Shown piece by piece: positions 36,401-46,739 of a stretch of 64,000 nucleotides of DNA (the first letter of the stretch is position 1; every line of letters starts with the position of its first letter). The stretch is from Watersipora subatra. Lineage: Eukaryota; Bryozoa; Gymnolaemata; Cheilostomatida; Watersiporidae. The notes beneath the pieces were generated by a model that did no database searches, was not told the origin of the DNA, and saw only the letters and a program-made list of their open reading frames with translations. The stretch covers positions 62,219,248-62,283,247 of the forward strand of contig NC_088711.1 of the NCBI RefSeq assembly GCF_963576615.1, in the 5' to 3' direction. The position numbers and the translations under genes were made by a program.

Positions 36401-39400
36401 GTGTGTAGTGGATGGTAAGCGTGTGTAGTGGATGGTAAGCGTGTATAGTAGATGGTAAGCGTGTATAGTGGATGGTAAGCGTGTGTAGTGGATGGTAAGC
36501 GTGTGTAGTGGATGGTAAGAGTGTGTAGTAGATGGTAAGCGTGTGTAGTGAATGGTAAGCGTGTGTAGTGGATGGTAAGAGTGTGTAGTAGATGGTAAGC
36601 GTGTGTAGTGAATGGTAAGCGTGTGTAGTAGATGGTAAGCGTGTGTAGTGGATGGTAAGCGTGTATAGTGGATGGTAAGCGTGTATAGTGGATGGTAAGC
36701 GCGTGTAGTGGATGGTAAGCGCGTGTAGTGGATGGTAAGCGCATGTAGTGGATGGTAAGCGTGTATAGTGGATGGTAAGCATGTGTAGTGGATGGTAAGC
36801 GTGTGTAGTAGATGGTAAGCGTGTGTAGTGGATGGTAAGCGTGTGTAGTGGATGGTAAGCGTGTGTAGTGGATGGTAAGCGTGTGTAGTGGATGGTAAGC
36901 GTGTGTAGTGGATGGTAAGCGTGTATAGTAGATGGTAAGCGTGTATAGTGGATGGTAAGCGTGTGTAGTGGATGGTAAGCGTGTTTAGTGGATGGTAAGA
37001 GTGTGTAGTAGATGGTAAGCGTGTGTAGTGGATGGTAAGAGTGTGTAGTGGATGGTAAGAGTGTGTAGTAGATGGTAAGCGTGTGTAGTGAATGGTAAGC
37101 GTGTGTAGTAGATGGTAAGCGTGTGTAGTGGATGGTAAGCGTGTGTAGTGGATGGTAAGTGTGTGTAGTGGATGGTAAGCGTGTGTAGTGGATGGTAAGT
37201 GTGTGTAGTGGATGGTAAGCGTGTGTAGTAGATGGTAAGCGTGTGTAGTGGATGGTAAGCGTGTGTAGTGGATGGTAAGCATGTGTAGTGGATGGTAAGC
37301 GTGTGTAGTGGATGGTAAGCGTGTGTAGTGGATGGTAAGCGTGTGCAGTGGATGGTAAGCGTGTGTAGTGGATGGTAAGCATGTATAGTCGATGGTAAGC
37401 GTGTGTAGTGGATGGTAAGCGTGTGTAGTGGATGGTAAGCGTGTGTAGTGGATGGTAAGCATGTGTAATGGATGGTAAGCATGTGTAGTGGATGGTAAGC
37501 GTGTGTAGTGGATGGTAAGCGTGTGCAGTGGATGGTAAGCGTGTGTAGTGGATGGTAAGCATGTATAGTCGATGGTAAGCGTGTGTAGTCGATGGTAAGC
37601 GTGTGTAGTGGATGGTAAGCGTGTGTAGTGGATGGTAAGCGTGTGTAGTCGATGGTAAGCGTGTGCAGTGGATGGTAAGCGTGTGCAGTGGATAGTAAGC
37701 GCGTGTAGTGGATGGTATGCGTGTGTAGTGGATGGTAAGCGTGTTTAGTGGATGGTAAGCGTGTGTAGTGGATGGTAAGCGTGTGTAGTGGATGGTAAGC
37801 GTGTGTAGTGGATGGTAAGCGTGTATAGTAGATGGTAAGCGTGTATAGTGGATGGTAAGCGTGTGTAGTGGATGGTAAGCGTGTGTAGTGGATGGTAAGA
37901 GTGTGTAGTAGATGGTAAGCGTGTGTAGTGAATGGTAAGCGTGTGTAGTGGATGGTAAGAGTGTGTAGTAGATGGTAAGCGTGTGTAGTGAATGGTAAGC
38001 GTGTGTAGTAGATGGTAAGCGTGTGTAGTGGATGGTAAGCGTGTATAGTGGATGGTAAGCGTGTATAGTGGATGGTAAGCGCGTGTAGTGGATGGTAAGC
38101 GCGTGTAGTGGATGGTAAGCGCGTGTAGTGGATGGTAAGCGTGTGTAGTGGATGGTAAGCGTGTGTAGTGGATGGTAAGAGTGTGTAGTAGTGTGATACT
38201 GCATTATTAGCTTTTTCATTTGCACCATTTTACGCTTCTCAGGTTTTCTTGCTCAAATAATGTTTGGCTAGTTATCCAACCTTAAGGTTGAACAACATGA
38301 TCAACACTGCTGTCATCATGTTATTGATTTATTGCCTGCATCAGATGTCCTTTTTACATCTTAACTTGTTTCTCCTGTTTACTAGCCATATTCCTTGATC
38401 AGTTCAGTATTCAGTATAAAGTTGTCACAACCGTGACAACATATCATGACCATCACACTTACAATGTATTAAATCAGTGCCCCTTTGGGTAACCTATATA
38501 TTCAATCACTGTCATAAAATCTCTGAAACCTATTATCAATACGAGAGGTACCTGTCACCCTCCCTTTGGTAATATGAAATATTGTTTCAAGTGCAACATA
38601 CAAGTAAGCTAAAGTGTGGACTTATGAAGGATAATTATGTCTTGTAATATAATTTAAGTTGATGTCACCATGTTAAAGTTGTAATTTAGTTTTTGCTGTT
38701 TCTGAAAACAAAGCATAACCCCTACTTGCACCTATAAACAATATACATATCTTAAAAGGTAGGATAACCCCTTACTTACACCTACCTATACACAACATAC
38801 ATATCATGAAGGTAGGATGACCCTTACTTACACCTATACACAACATACGTATCATGAAGGTAGGATGACCCTTACTTACACCTATAAACAATATACATAT
38901 CATGAAGGTAGGATGACCCCTTACTTACACCTATAAACAACATACATATCATAAAGGTAGGATGACCCATTACTTACACCTGTAAACAATATACCTATCA
39001 TAAAGGTAGGATAACTCCTACTTACACCTATAAACAATATACATGTACATATCATGAAGGTAGGATGACCCTTACTTACACCTATAAACAATATACATAT
39101 CGTCCCTAGCTAGGATGAACCCTTACTTACACCTACAGTATAAACAACATACATATCATAAGGGCAGGATAACCCCCTAATTACACCTTTATACAACATA
39201 CATATTTTAAAACTACCATATCTCAGTGGTATGTTTCCTACATCCCTGTTATGGTAGTTATTATTAGTTATACTCTATATTCATTCCTAGCAGAGGTCAT
39301 TAACCGTTGCTGCTTTCTTTCTCTGGGTCTTATAGAAGTTTCATTGCTGATGGCCGAGTAGTAAATTTGGGAGTTTTATTAGCTTCATATTTGCTTTGTC

Positions 39401-42400
39401 ATGAAAACTGTCATTAATATAAAACAGTCATTTTTATTGGTCCAATTTGATGATGAATAGGTTAGAAGGGTCTTTAGCCCTGGCATTTTCTCCGCAGGTT
39501 GTAGTGGCTATAGCAAACATACTGAATGGAGCTAATCTATACGGATATATAAAATGCAGGGCTGGTGCTGGAAAGTCTCTGAAAGATTACGCTTCAGGCG
39601 TTGTATCTAGGCAGATGTTTTCCTCTGTAAGTACGGTAAATTCACATAACTCCGAACTTGAGTTGACTCATAATGGTGATTGTTTGAACATTGGGCAGAG
39701 GGAATCTCCATTCAAGTTCTTCTATTCCGCCACACCTTATTATTATGCGCTTCTCACAAACTTAACACTGTCTGAATATATGTAATAGCCGGACTGCCTA
39801 GCCTATATAATGCTAGTTTAACATACACAAAGCTTACTAGATTTATTATTAGATAGATTATTATGATAAATGCATGTGCACACAACTTACGAAAATTATT
39901 CATCAACAACGTCGCAAACCCTTGTTTCGAGATCTCATCAACAAATTTAACCATCGTTTTGTAGAGTCGTTAAAATATAATAACGATACAAAACACATAT
40001 AAGCCTATTTAAATATGTTATCAAGTTTTTGTAAATTGTCGACAGTATCTTAAAACTTACCCATCTGATCGGATTATACACAAATAGACAGATTAATTTG
40101 GCCGAAAATCGCCACAAAACGCTTGAAAAGCTTGGTTTAATAAAAGTTGAGACCGGCCTACTATACGCCAATAAAGCCGTGCGACAGACAGAACTATTTA
40201 GCAGTGCGCATTTCACGAGAAAACCGTGCTCATTTCACCAGTCTATGGCATTGTTTACTTGTAATCAAATTTATCCAAAGGTTTTTGTAATAAACGTAGA
40301 CTACTTGAGGCGTAGACCGATTTACAAGTATGAAATTGTGGTACACAGTTTATCAGCCTATGTTTTTTGTCCAATCACCAAAGGTTTCATTAAATTATTT
40401 AAAACGTTAGCCGAAATTCTTTACGACTTATGTACAAGCTAGGGCCGAACTACAATGCCCCTTTATGACGAGAACATTTTTTTATTCTTTGATTGATGAT
40501 ATTTTCTTAACGATTCTTATAAGATTATTACAATATTTAATTGTAAGAATAATTATTTGATTTTATAAGATTATTATGAGATTTAGTTATAAGAATAATC
40601 ATATGAATTCACAAAATCGAAGTATATAGTGACCGATGGTGTGCAATATGTTACTGTTATTATTATTCTAAAGATTTTGTTGATGATACTTCGGCTGTGC
40701 CCAATATCGCAGTACTGCCAAGCCGTTTTTAATATTTGCAAAATTAAGTAATAGGCCTACATTTTCTTATAAATATACATCTATTTCTATGACAACCAGC
40801 TAAAATCTGTTTAAATAAATATCACAACTTCTTGATATATTGGTTGCTATCGCCAATGATATACAGCCCCCCCCCCCCCCCGCATGTGTATATTACGCAG
40901 CAGCTTGCCATTTTACTTCTAATATTGCATTTCTCCTATTGCTGTGGAGAGATAAAAACACATAATCTTTTCCTTTCATTATAGCTGTTTGTTGTACATA
41001 ATAACACCCAGTACATTGCAGCTACCATTGCAGTTATCCTATTGCACTGCAGTGCCATTTGACTGCTAATATTGCATTTCTCAACCATCAGTACCCTTTC
41101 TTTTTTCCAATATCACTTTGGTCGTGGGCTGTATGACAGGAGAATTTCTCGTGTTATTTTTCTATCATTTACGATTGTTTTGATGTTTGAGGTGATCTGA
41201 CCGCCAGGATGTTTTAAGATTAAAATTGGCAAAACTTGATCGCCGTTAAAACGCTGAGATTCAAGTGAACATACGGTTATGAAGTCCATAGTCGCACTTT
41301 GGCAAAGTGACCAACAAAATAGCCGGTATCAATAACGTGAGAGACAGGCAGCCGCGTAACTGGTGACGTTATTTTGATATGCTTTTCTTTTTATTTTCTA
41401 ACATTTTTAATTTCAATTGAGTTTTATTGATTTTAATCTTGAAACATCCTGGTAGCAAGATCACCTCAAACATCAAAAACAATCACAAATGATAGAAAAA
41501 TACAAATGCTGTCTGATAGAATCTACTAAAGTTTTGTGTAAGTTTATCATTAACTAATAAAGTCTCAAAGTGCTGCTCGAGATTAAAGCAGGACTGGCTT
41601 GCAATCAGAACCGCTGGCAGCACGTACCGGGTATCTTTATGTATGCCGCGCATCCTATAAGGGATATAATCTCACTTATAGGATGAGCAAAGTGATACAT
41701 TGATGTAAATATTCATGGAAACCATGTTTCTACTAATTTTAAATAAAATTCTTTTGTTTTTGTTTGCTTACATTGGAATACTTGGCATTGTCCTAGTTTA
41801 GTGCCTTACGTTAGGTAGATATTGCCTCCCATGTCTTCTTACTTTGTTCAGATCACACTAGGGCCTTAAGTTTCAAGTACTAATTAGCCATCTAATCCTA
41901 CGTACAATAGTTTTAGTTGGTGGATAGGACACCCGTAGCTTTGTAGTCACTACCTTAAGAATTTGTCTTCAAGGATTAACTGCAATGTTAGTTACAATTA
42001 TTTGTTGATATGTCCGCATGGATAAAAAGCGTCATATCAAAACACAATAATGACAGGAAATAGGAAGTAAGGCCACTCATTTTTGATTATTAGGTTCACG
42101 GATCAGCCGACGCGAGATAAAAACTACCGCTGAAAAAATAAAAAGTCTAGGTGTACTTTTATTTTTATTTGAACCGCCGAAACTTGCAATTTGTTGATTA
42201 ATGTTTTTTATTTGAAAACGTAACGTTAGCTTTTTTGTAACCAGGGCCGTATTGTTCTATGAGGCAGCTTCTGGCTGTTTCATGAAACAGTATGAGGCAG
42301 CAAAATTCTATGAGTGCGTTCTATGAGGCAGCAAAATTTCAGCATCCAGAACGGCTAAACGGGGATTTTCTTGTTGTTTAGTGTCGACAATGCTCGGACG

Positions 42401-43953
42401 AAAGGTGTGAACGTATCGTGCAGAGCCCGTTTTCAGAATATTACTAGTGGTTGCAAACCTAGCGAATCCATTTCGACACCCTTTTTACTGCTAAGAAAGG
42501 AATGGAAAACGGACTTTTTGGTTTTGTCTGTTCTGGATTCACATATTTAATGATAACGATTAAGTTGAAATGTGCTAGACGCTGTTGAACTGATGAAGAG
42601 TTTTGATTTTGACGACTGCCATAATTTCTGGACTTTCAAAACATTTACTTCCACTTAAGATGAATATTTTGATAGTTATGGGAAGCCAATTACGGGATAA
42701 TGTAGAATAATTCTTGGTTGACTTTACTAGCCTTATTGCAGTTTGACGAATTATTCTGACGATAGTCACTTGACTGATTACAATTTGCAAACTGTATTTA
42801 AAATGTTTTCTTTATCATTACTATTATTGTTATATCGACGCTGCGCGAAGCAGCCGTGTTTAGAACTATCTTGAAACTTTCAAGAAAAAAAGAAATTTGT
42901 TCGCAGCTTTCTTCTTATTGCTTACATATCGAGTATGTTTGCTAATTTCTTCACACTATTTTTACGTGAAAACATCTACTTCATTGCAAGGAAATCAACT
43001 CAGGATTTTCTGGGGCTGCATACATGTAACAGCTGATTTAAACTTTTTGTAATTTTGTGTGTTTCTTTTTTAATATCTGCTTGACAAGCTCTAGTCACGT
43101 AGTATATGTCTATAATTTGTTTGTTTAGTGAGCTATGTTATTATCTATATTTGCATGGAAATATTTATTTGTATAGTTTTTGTGTATATATATATGTGTG
43201 CGTGTATGCATGTGGGTGGTGTGTGGGTGGTGGTGTGTGGGTGGTGGTGTGTGTGGTGTGTGTGGTGTGTGTGTGTGTCTATTTTATTTTCTAATTTCGA
43301 CATTGAAAATTTGCCATTAAAAAAAAGAAAAAACAGACATTGACATTTTTATTTCGACCGACATACTCTAAAATGTGTTGAAAAAATCTGTGAACCTAAA
43401 AATATAAAATGAGTGGCCTAAGCAATAAATATAGGAAGAGGCACTTGCTTGTTCAAACTGAATTTTTCAACTGAATTTTCAGGTACTATACTTTTCTCTG
43501 CTGCTCAACATGTACACTCTATTATCGTACAACTCTATTGGCTTGTGTAAAAAGCATGTATAGTATGTATAACATGTTGTATAGTAGCTTTCTGGAATTT
43601 GTATAGCAAAATCTTTAGGATAAACTAGTCCGACCATGCATTTCTACTGTTCAAACTTGTCCATAGTGTCATAGTCTGTGTCCACTGATAGCAGCAACTC
43701 TCAGGCTACTTGACAGTAAACCTACAACAGTATATTCATCCGTTCACTCTGTAGCCTGTTTTTACTCGTCAGCTAGAGAAGTGTCAGTTTCAGTGTAAAA
43801 GGGTTGGATAAGTCTAGTGTTAGCCATCTCCTCTGAAGTCGTTTAGTATTTAACTGAAAGGACATACAATATTCCATCCACTTGCAGGCGCTGTCATCCT
43901 TGACCAAGAGTTCAACAACAACTCAATCAAGGCAGGGCACGCAGGTGGTCTGA
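27499..43953 (+). CDS. TVP23: TVP23/FAM18 Golgi membrane protein, 7 exons
   Basis: Conserved four-helix membrane protein of late Golgi vesicles; yeast Tvp23 is linked to vesicular traffic. Exons: 27499-27513, 29896-29972, 32061-32215, 34605-34684, 35589-35714, 39498-39626 and 43888-43953. All have GT-AG borders, phases agree throughout, and the sum is 648 nt or 215 residues (human TVP23B is about the same size). Key family signatures are [19 protein letters not shown] (33-51), [20 protein letters not shown] (about 74-93), DDEGKSHW (about 95-102), ESRMFW and [10 protein letters not shown]. Hydrophobic segments lie near 36-55, 58-76, 122-142 and 148-170. Exon 1 codes only MDDNV and is the least certain; the acidic N-terminus with DDT fits the family. 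Exon 7 codes a 21-residue polar tail ending QVV. AATAAA occurs near 44695 and 44904. Introns are packed with mobile elements, and exon 5 borders a 20-bp array. Confidence 0.92.
27990..28335 (+). pseudogene. Non-LTR retrotransposon reverse transcriptase fragment
   Basis: In TVP23 intron 1. The forward strand, with frame changes, reads [12 protein letters not shown], then [17 protein letters not shown] (LINE motif VTSGVPQGxxLGPLLF), then [13 protein letters not shown] (the FADD-V catalytic block, here FADN), then [10 protein letters not shown]. This order is typical of jockey/CR1-like LINE reverse transcriptases. One catalytic Asp has become Asn and the frames are broken, so it is a dead fragment of about 350 bp. 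Confidence 0.8.
29083..29847. mobile_element. Inverted-repeat element with CCCACAAGGATAGGCG ends
   Basis: The left end CCCACAAGGATAGGCG (29083-29098) is matched by CGCCTATCCTTGTGGG at the right end. Further inside, GATCGAGCC and GGCTCGATCA also mirror each other. It ends 48 bp before TVP23 exon 2. Target duplication not clear; no transposase seen. Confidence 0.7.
30176..31321. mobile_element. TA-flanked foldback MITE, CAGTSAAAC family, copy C
   Basis: The ends CAGTCAAACATGGATAACTC and its complement are flanked by TA (30174-30175 and 31322-31323). 1146 bp, in reverse orientation to copy B over shared interior sequence. A 120-bp hairpin is inserted at 30880-30999. Confidence 0.9.
30880..30999. 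mobile_element. 120-bp near-perfect hairpin inside copy C
   Basis: CACGGGCTAGCCGGGTCACG at the left is mirrored by GTGACCCGGCAAGCCCGTG at the right. The arms run almost the whole length (ATTTTCGCCACGCACATACA / complement). It is GC-richer than its host and apparently a separate insertion, though I see no certain target duplication. Confidence 0.75.
32272..33056. mobile_element. hAT-type non-autonomous element with 8-bp target duplication
   Basis: The ends CAGGCCTGTATTC and, in reverse complement, CAGGCCCGTATTC are flanked by the exact 8-bp duplication CTGTGAAC (32264-32271 and 33057-33064). This fits hAT elements in length and pattern (T at position 2, A at 7). The middle is occupied by a member of the CAGTSAAAC family. 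It starts 57 bp after TVP23 exon 3. Confidence 0.85.
32400..32991. mobile_element. CAGTSAAAC family, copy D, 5'-truncated, nested
   Basis: The right end, CGAGTTATCCGAGTTTGACTG followed by TA, and interior blocks (GCAAAACTTGACCGCAGTTAAAACGCT region) match copies A-C. The left terminus is missing. It lies inside the hAT-type element. Confidence 0.75.
33318..33735. mobile_element. TA-flanked MITE with CYCTAGGACACTTAT ends
   Basis: The left end CTCTAGGACACTTAT and the reverse complement of the right end, CCCTAGGACACTTAT, differ at one base, with TA on both sides. 418 bp; the interior has repeated TTCGCG motifs. No coding frame. Confidence 0.8.
34733..35290. mobile_element. Inverted-repeat element, AAAGGTTGAC family, copy 2
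   Basis: The ends TTAAAGGTTGACTTGCAACA and its complement match copy 1 at 11685-12563 closely. 558 bp. It starts 49 bp after TVP23 exon 4. The interior at 34900-34990 resembles the CAGTSAAAC family core. Confidence 0.85.
35450..35540. repeat. 17-bp tandem repeat
   Basis: About five to six copies of GTGTGTAATTTTGTAAT, ending about 50 bp before the acceptor of TVP23 exon 5. Confidence 0.8.
35706..38190. repeat. 20-bp minisatellite carrying a 5' splice site, about 124 copies
   Basis: The unit is GTGTGTAGTGGATGGTAAGC. The first copy contains the last bases of TVP23 exon 5 (AAGTGGATG, ending at 35714) and its donor GTAAGC. Nearly every unit keeps GGATG|GTAAGC. Variants GGTAAGA, GATAGTAAGC and GGTATGC mark sub-blocks; the order of variants at 36301-36740 recurs at 37681-38120, 1380 bp away, showing an internal segmental duplication. 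The 884-residue minus-strand frame is an artefact. Confidence 0.95.
38735..39215. repeat. Diverged tandem repeat of about 50 bp
   Basis: About nine copies of a unit with CTTACTTACACCTATAAACA, then ATACATATCATGAAGGTAGG. Unit length varies by a few bases. It lies in TVP23 intron 5. Confidence 0.8.
40480..40860. mobile_element. Diverged copy of part of the 22050-23052 element
   Basis: It shares with 22410-22800 the stretches GATTATTA...AAGAATAATTAT, ATCGAAGTATATAGTGACCG and ACTGCCAAGCCGTTTT. In TVP23 intron 6. The sequence before it (39850-40450) is not recognised. Confidence 0.65.
40866..40881. repeat. Poly-C run
   Basis: An uninterrupted run of about 15 C, unusual in this AT-rich sequence. 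Its exact length in an assembly is unreliable. Confidence 0.8.
41150..41510. mobile_element. Palindromic core module of the CAGTSAAAC family
   Basis: The left arm TTTGAGGTGATCTGACCGCC...GGATGTTTTAAGATTAAAAT is mirrored at the right by ATTTTAATCTTGAAACATCC...GATCACCTCAAAC-like sequence. Terminal CAGTSAAAC repeats are absent. The centre holds about 100 bp of unrelated, more GC-rich sequence. Confidence 0.65.
43185..43285. repeat. GT-rich microsatellite
   Basis: TATA repeats pass into GTGGGTGGTGTGTGGGTGGT and then plain GT. Frames through it are artefacts. Confidence 0.85.
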
Positions 43954-44979
43954 GATAGTCACATGGTAACTGTGTTATGCATATTACTGCTGTAATACCT
44001 TTATATTTATTCTTTTTACCTTCAGTGTTATTTGTTATCCATTGAGAGTTACCCTCTTTTCTAAAATAAGAAGATAACTCTGCTATGCATCCAGGTCTTG
44101 TTTTAGTGAACTCCATGGTTTGAAGCATTTTAGAGTCATATAGTAGGTGGTTGCTATAAAACATAAGTCTTAGCAGGTAGCTGAAACGTTTCTACTTGTC
44201 AGCTCTTGACCGGATGCATTATGTCATATCGTTCAGTCTTTCTAATTCTCTTCACACTGATATTGGACACAAATGTTCATTCTGAGTGAGACGTCTACTT
44301 CTCATCTGCGAGCATTTTTTAGATGTATAAACTTCCTTTCAGCGAGAATTTATTCCTTTTTTGTTTTTTCTCAAAATATTTTTCAAATACATATGATTGG
44401 ACATTGGAAGACATTTTTCAGCTCAGCTCTCACTCGCACTGCTGTAGCTTGCTGATCCCTTGTTGTAGCTTTTACAATTATTCTGAAAAAGTAATAATTA
44501 AAAAAAAAGGCTATATAAGTGAATGTGAGGCTGAGAGTGGGCGAGAAATCTCTGGTCAGCTATATGCTATATACACACTTGAATACCGGGCATAGGAGTT
44601 GTCATGTCTTATCTCCCAGTTTAGGACTTGAGAGTCAGATAGTTTACGAAACAACTGTTTAACAGCAATATTAGCCTCTTGCGAAGACGCATTGGAAATA
44701 AATGCTTCAGGAATCAAGGTGTTTAAAATTTTGCACTCGTTAGTCATGCCATTACTAGTACAAGCTAAAAATAGACATTTTAAGAGTTGTCACCCTCCTT
44801 CTCGTTATGGGCACCTGTAAGTTATTAGCCAGAGTCTATTATTTTGTTTAGGTATATGAACACATTTTTTATTTAGGCTCAGGTTCAGCTGAATTAGATG
44901 AAACAATAAACTTTTGTTCAATTAGTAAAGATAGTTTTACTAAAAGTCAAGTTGTAGTTGAGTTGATACTTTATTTTAT

Positions 44980-46733
44980 TATCCAACATAATTGCCAGAC
45001 ATCAACGCATTTCTGGCATCCTGGTACACATTCCTCGATTCCATCAGCATAAATTCTGTAGATTGCCTTCGTAACCATTAGCTAACAGTAGCTTTGACCT
45101 CGTCGTGAGTCTCCACATTAATGCTTCTGGTATAGGGCTTTAAGGCACCAAAGAGATAATAGTCAGAAGGGCAAGATCAGGGCTGTAAGGTGGGTAGTCC
45201 AAGAGTTTCAACCTCGATGGTTGATGGTTTCAGGGGTTCGAGTAGCGGTATGAGGCCTTGTATTGTCTTGCCGAAGAATGGCACCTCGAGATTAGACGTC
45301 TTTTTTCTTGTTCTTAATGTCTTTTTGACTCAGTGTATCAGTTGGCAGTAACTTTCACGGTATGCTGTGGTTCCTAGCCTGTCTTGACAAACTGTTGTTT
45401 TTGCGGAGTTGTTCCCCCGTCGAGCGGGCGAGCGACATAACAGCTTGTCACAAGACGTAGTGCACCTGATGCATCAGCTGCACTTATAGGAAGTTGTTCT
45501 CTTCCGTCTATGTGGCTTGGTTGTGATGTTATGTCAGTCGCTCCATTGGTAATCATAACGAATTTCGCGAAAAGATTTATGTAGAAAAAATAAGATGACG
45601 TTTACTCAGCGACCTGTCTCTGCGGTAAACTTTAGTAGAACTTGAGAACTTTGGCAACAGCAACGACTAAACATGTCGTTATTTGTGTGATCTGTCAGTT
45701 TTATTTCTATTTTTGTATCAGTCAGTTTTATTTGTTCTTATAGATTTTATTTTCATTTTATTCTTAAATTCTACTAACGTTTACAACAGAGACTGGTCTT
45801 TAGTTAAACGTTGCAATCTTTTTTTTTTCTACATAAATTTTTGCGCGAAATCCGTTATGATTACCAATGGAGCGACCGCCATAACATCGCAGCCAAGCCG
45901 CATAGACGGAAAAGAACAACTCCCTTTCAGTGCAGCTGATGCATCAGGTGCAGTACGTCTTGTGACAAGCTGTTGTGTCGCTCGCCCGCTCGACGGGGGA
46001 ACAACACCGCAAAAACAACAGTTTGTCAAGACAGGCTATGTGGTTGTCTGCTCAAGAAATCTCACTTTACTTATTCACATTCCAAAATACTGTCGACTCC
46101 GTTGACACTTCTCTGCGCTTTGAACTTCTCTGTGGCAGGAAATGATGGCTGCTTCCACCTCACTCACTAACTGTTGCTCTGGCTCATAGCGCCACCCAGG
46201 TCTCATCAGAAATCACAAATCTGTTTAAGAAGGAATCTCCGTCTTGTTGAACCCTGTACAGATGCTTTCTAGACATTTCCAAACGCTTAGCTTTGCTGGC
46301 ATAACTGAGCATTATTGGTACCCACCTAAAGCAGACCTTTGTTTAACCAAGATCTTTATGAAGGATGGAATGTATTGTTTTAATGGAGATGCACAATAAT
46401 TCAGCAATTTCCTTGACATTTACCTTCCTATCTGCCCTGAAAAGTACTGTATATACACTGCCTCCAAATTGGCTAATGTGGCTGCCTCTTGTGGCCCACC
46501 TGACATTGGTTCATCCTCAATAGAGGTCCTTCCTTAAAACGGTTAGACCATTCGAGAACTCTGTTTTGGATGGAACAACTGTCACCATATTGAGCTCTCA
46601 CTCTCCGACAAATATTACTTTGTCTGATTCCTTCGCTTAACGAAAATCCTATTACAGCATTCTGTTCAACATGTGAGCCAATTTCAAGAGGGGCAGCCAT
46701 TTTGAAATAGTCTCCAAAAATGGATAGCTTCAA
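44980..46733 (-). pseudogene. Decayed mariner-family transposase
   Basis: Read on the minus strand. The N-terminal part (46733 downward) has NICRRVRAQYGDSCSIQNRV and LEWSNRFKEG, the mariner helix-turn-helix region. Next come NRFVISDETWV (first catalytic Asp), then, beyond a 664-bp insertion, QDNTRPHTA (second Asp block) and YSPDLA...YYLFGALKPYTRS (third block). A base is missing between YSPDLA and the expected S-D-Y, shifting the frame, and there are stops elsewhere. The C-terminus runs to about 44985. No clear terminal repeats found. It is an inactive copy. Confidence 0.85.
45375..46038. mobile_element. 664-bp long-inverted-repeat element nested in the mariner
   Basis: Arms of about 220 bp (45375-45592 and 45814-46038), beginning TAGCCTGTCTTGACAAAC and ending with the complement. 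Flanks TGTGGTTCC (45366-45374) and TGTGGTTGT (46039-46047) look like a 9-bp target duplication with two changes. Each arm carries the same short open frame (shared MITNGAT...ITSQPS and VARPLDGGTTPQKQQFVKTG). Long arms plus a 9-bp duplication suggest a non-autonomous Mutator-like or foldback element. Confidence 0.8.
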
Positions 46734-46739
46734 AAGGTC

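Noticed and set aside
35574-38228. 884-residue minus-strand frame of HYTRLPST repeats
   Set aside because: It is the reverse of the 20-bp array that starts at a TVP23 donor. All frames are open because the unit lacks stops, and the real TVP23 exon lies on the other strand at its edge.
39626-39785. Extension of TVP23 exon 6 to a stop at 39785
   Set aside because: The frame stays open past 39626, but a consensus donor (GTAAGT) lies there and the added residues do not resemble the family. The exon at 43888 in the same phase gives a short polar tail like that of relatives.
40098-40442. 114-residue plus-strand frame
   Set aside because: It lies in a TVP23 intron beside a transposon remnant; no recognisable domain and no support for a start.
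42240-42350. TTCTATGAGGCAGCAAAATT repeated two to three times
   Set aside because: Too short and diverged to call an element or array.
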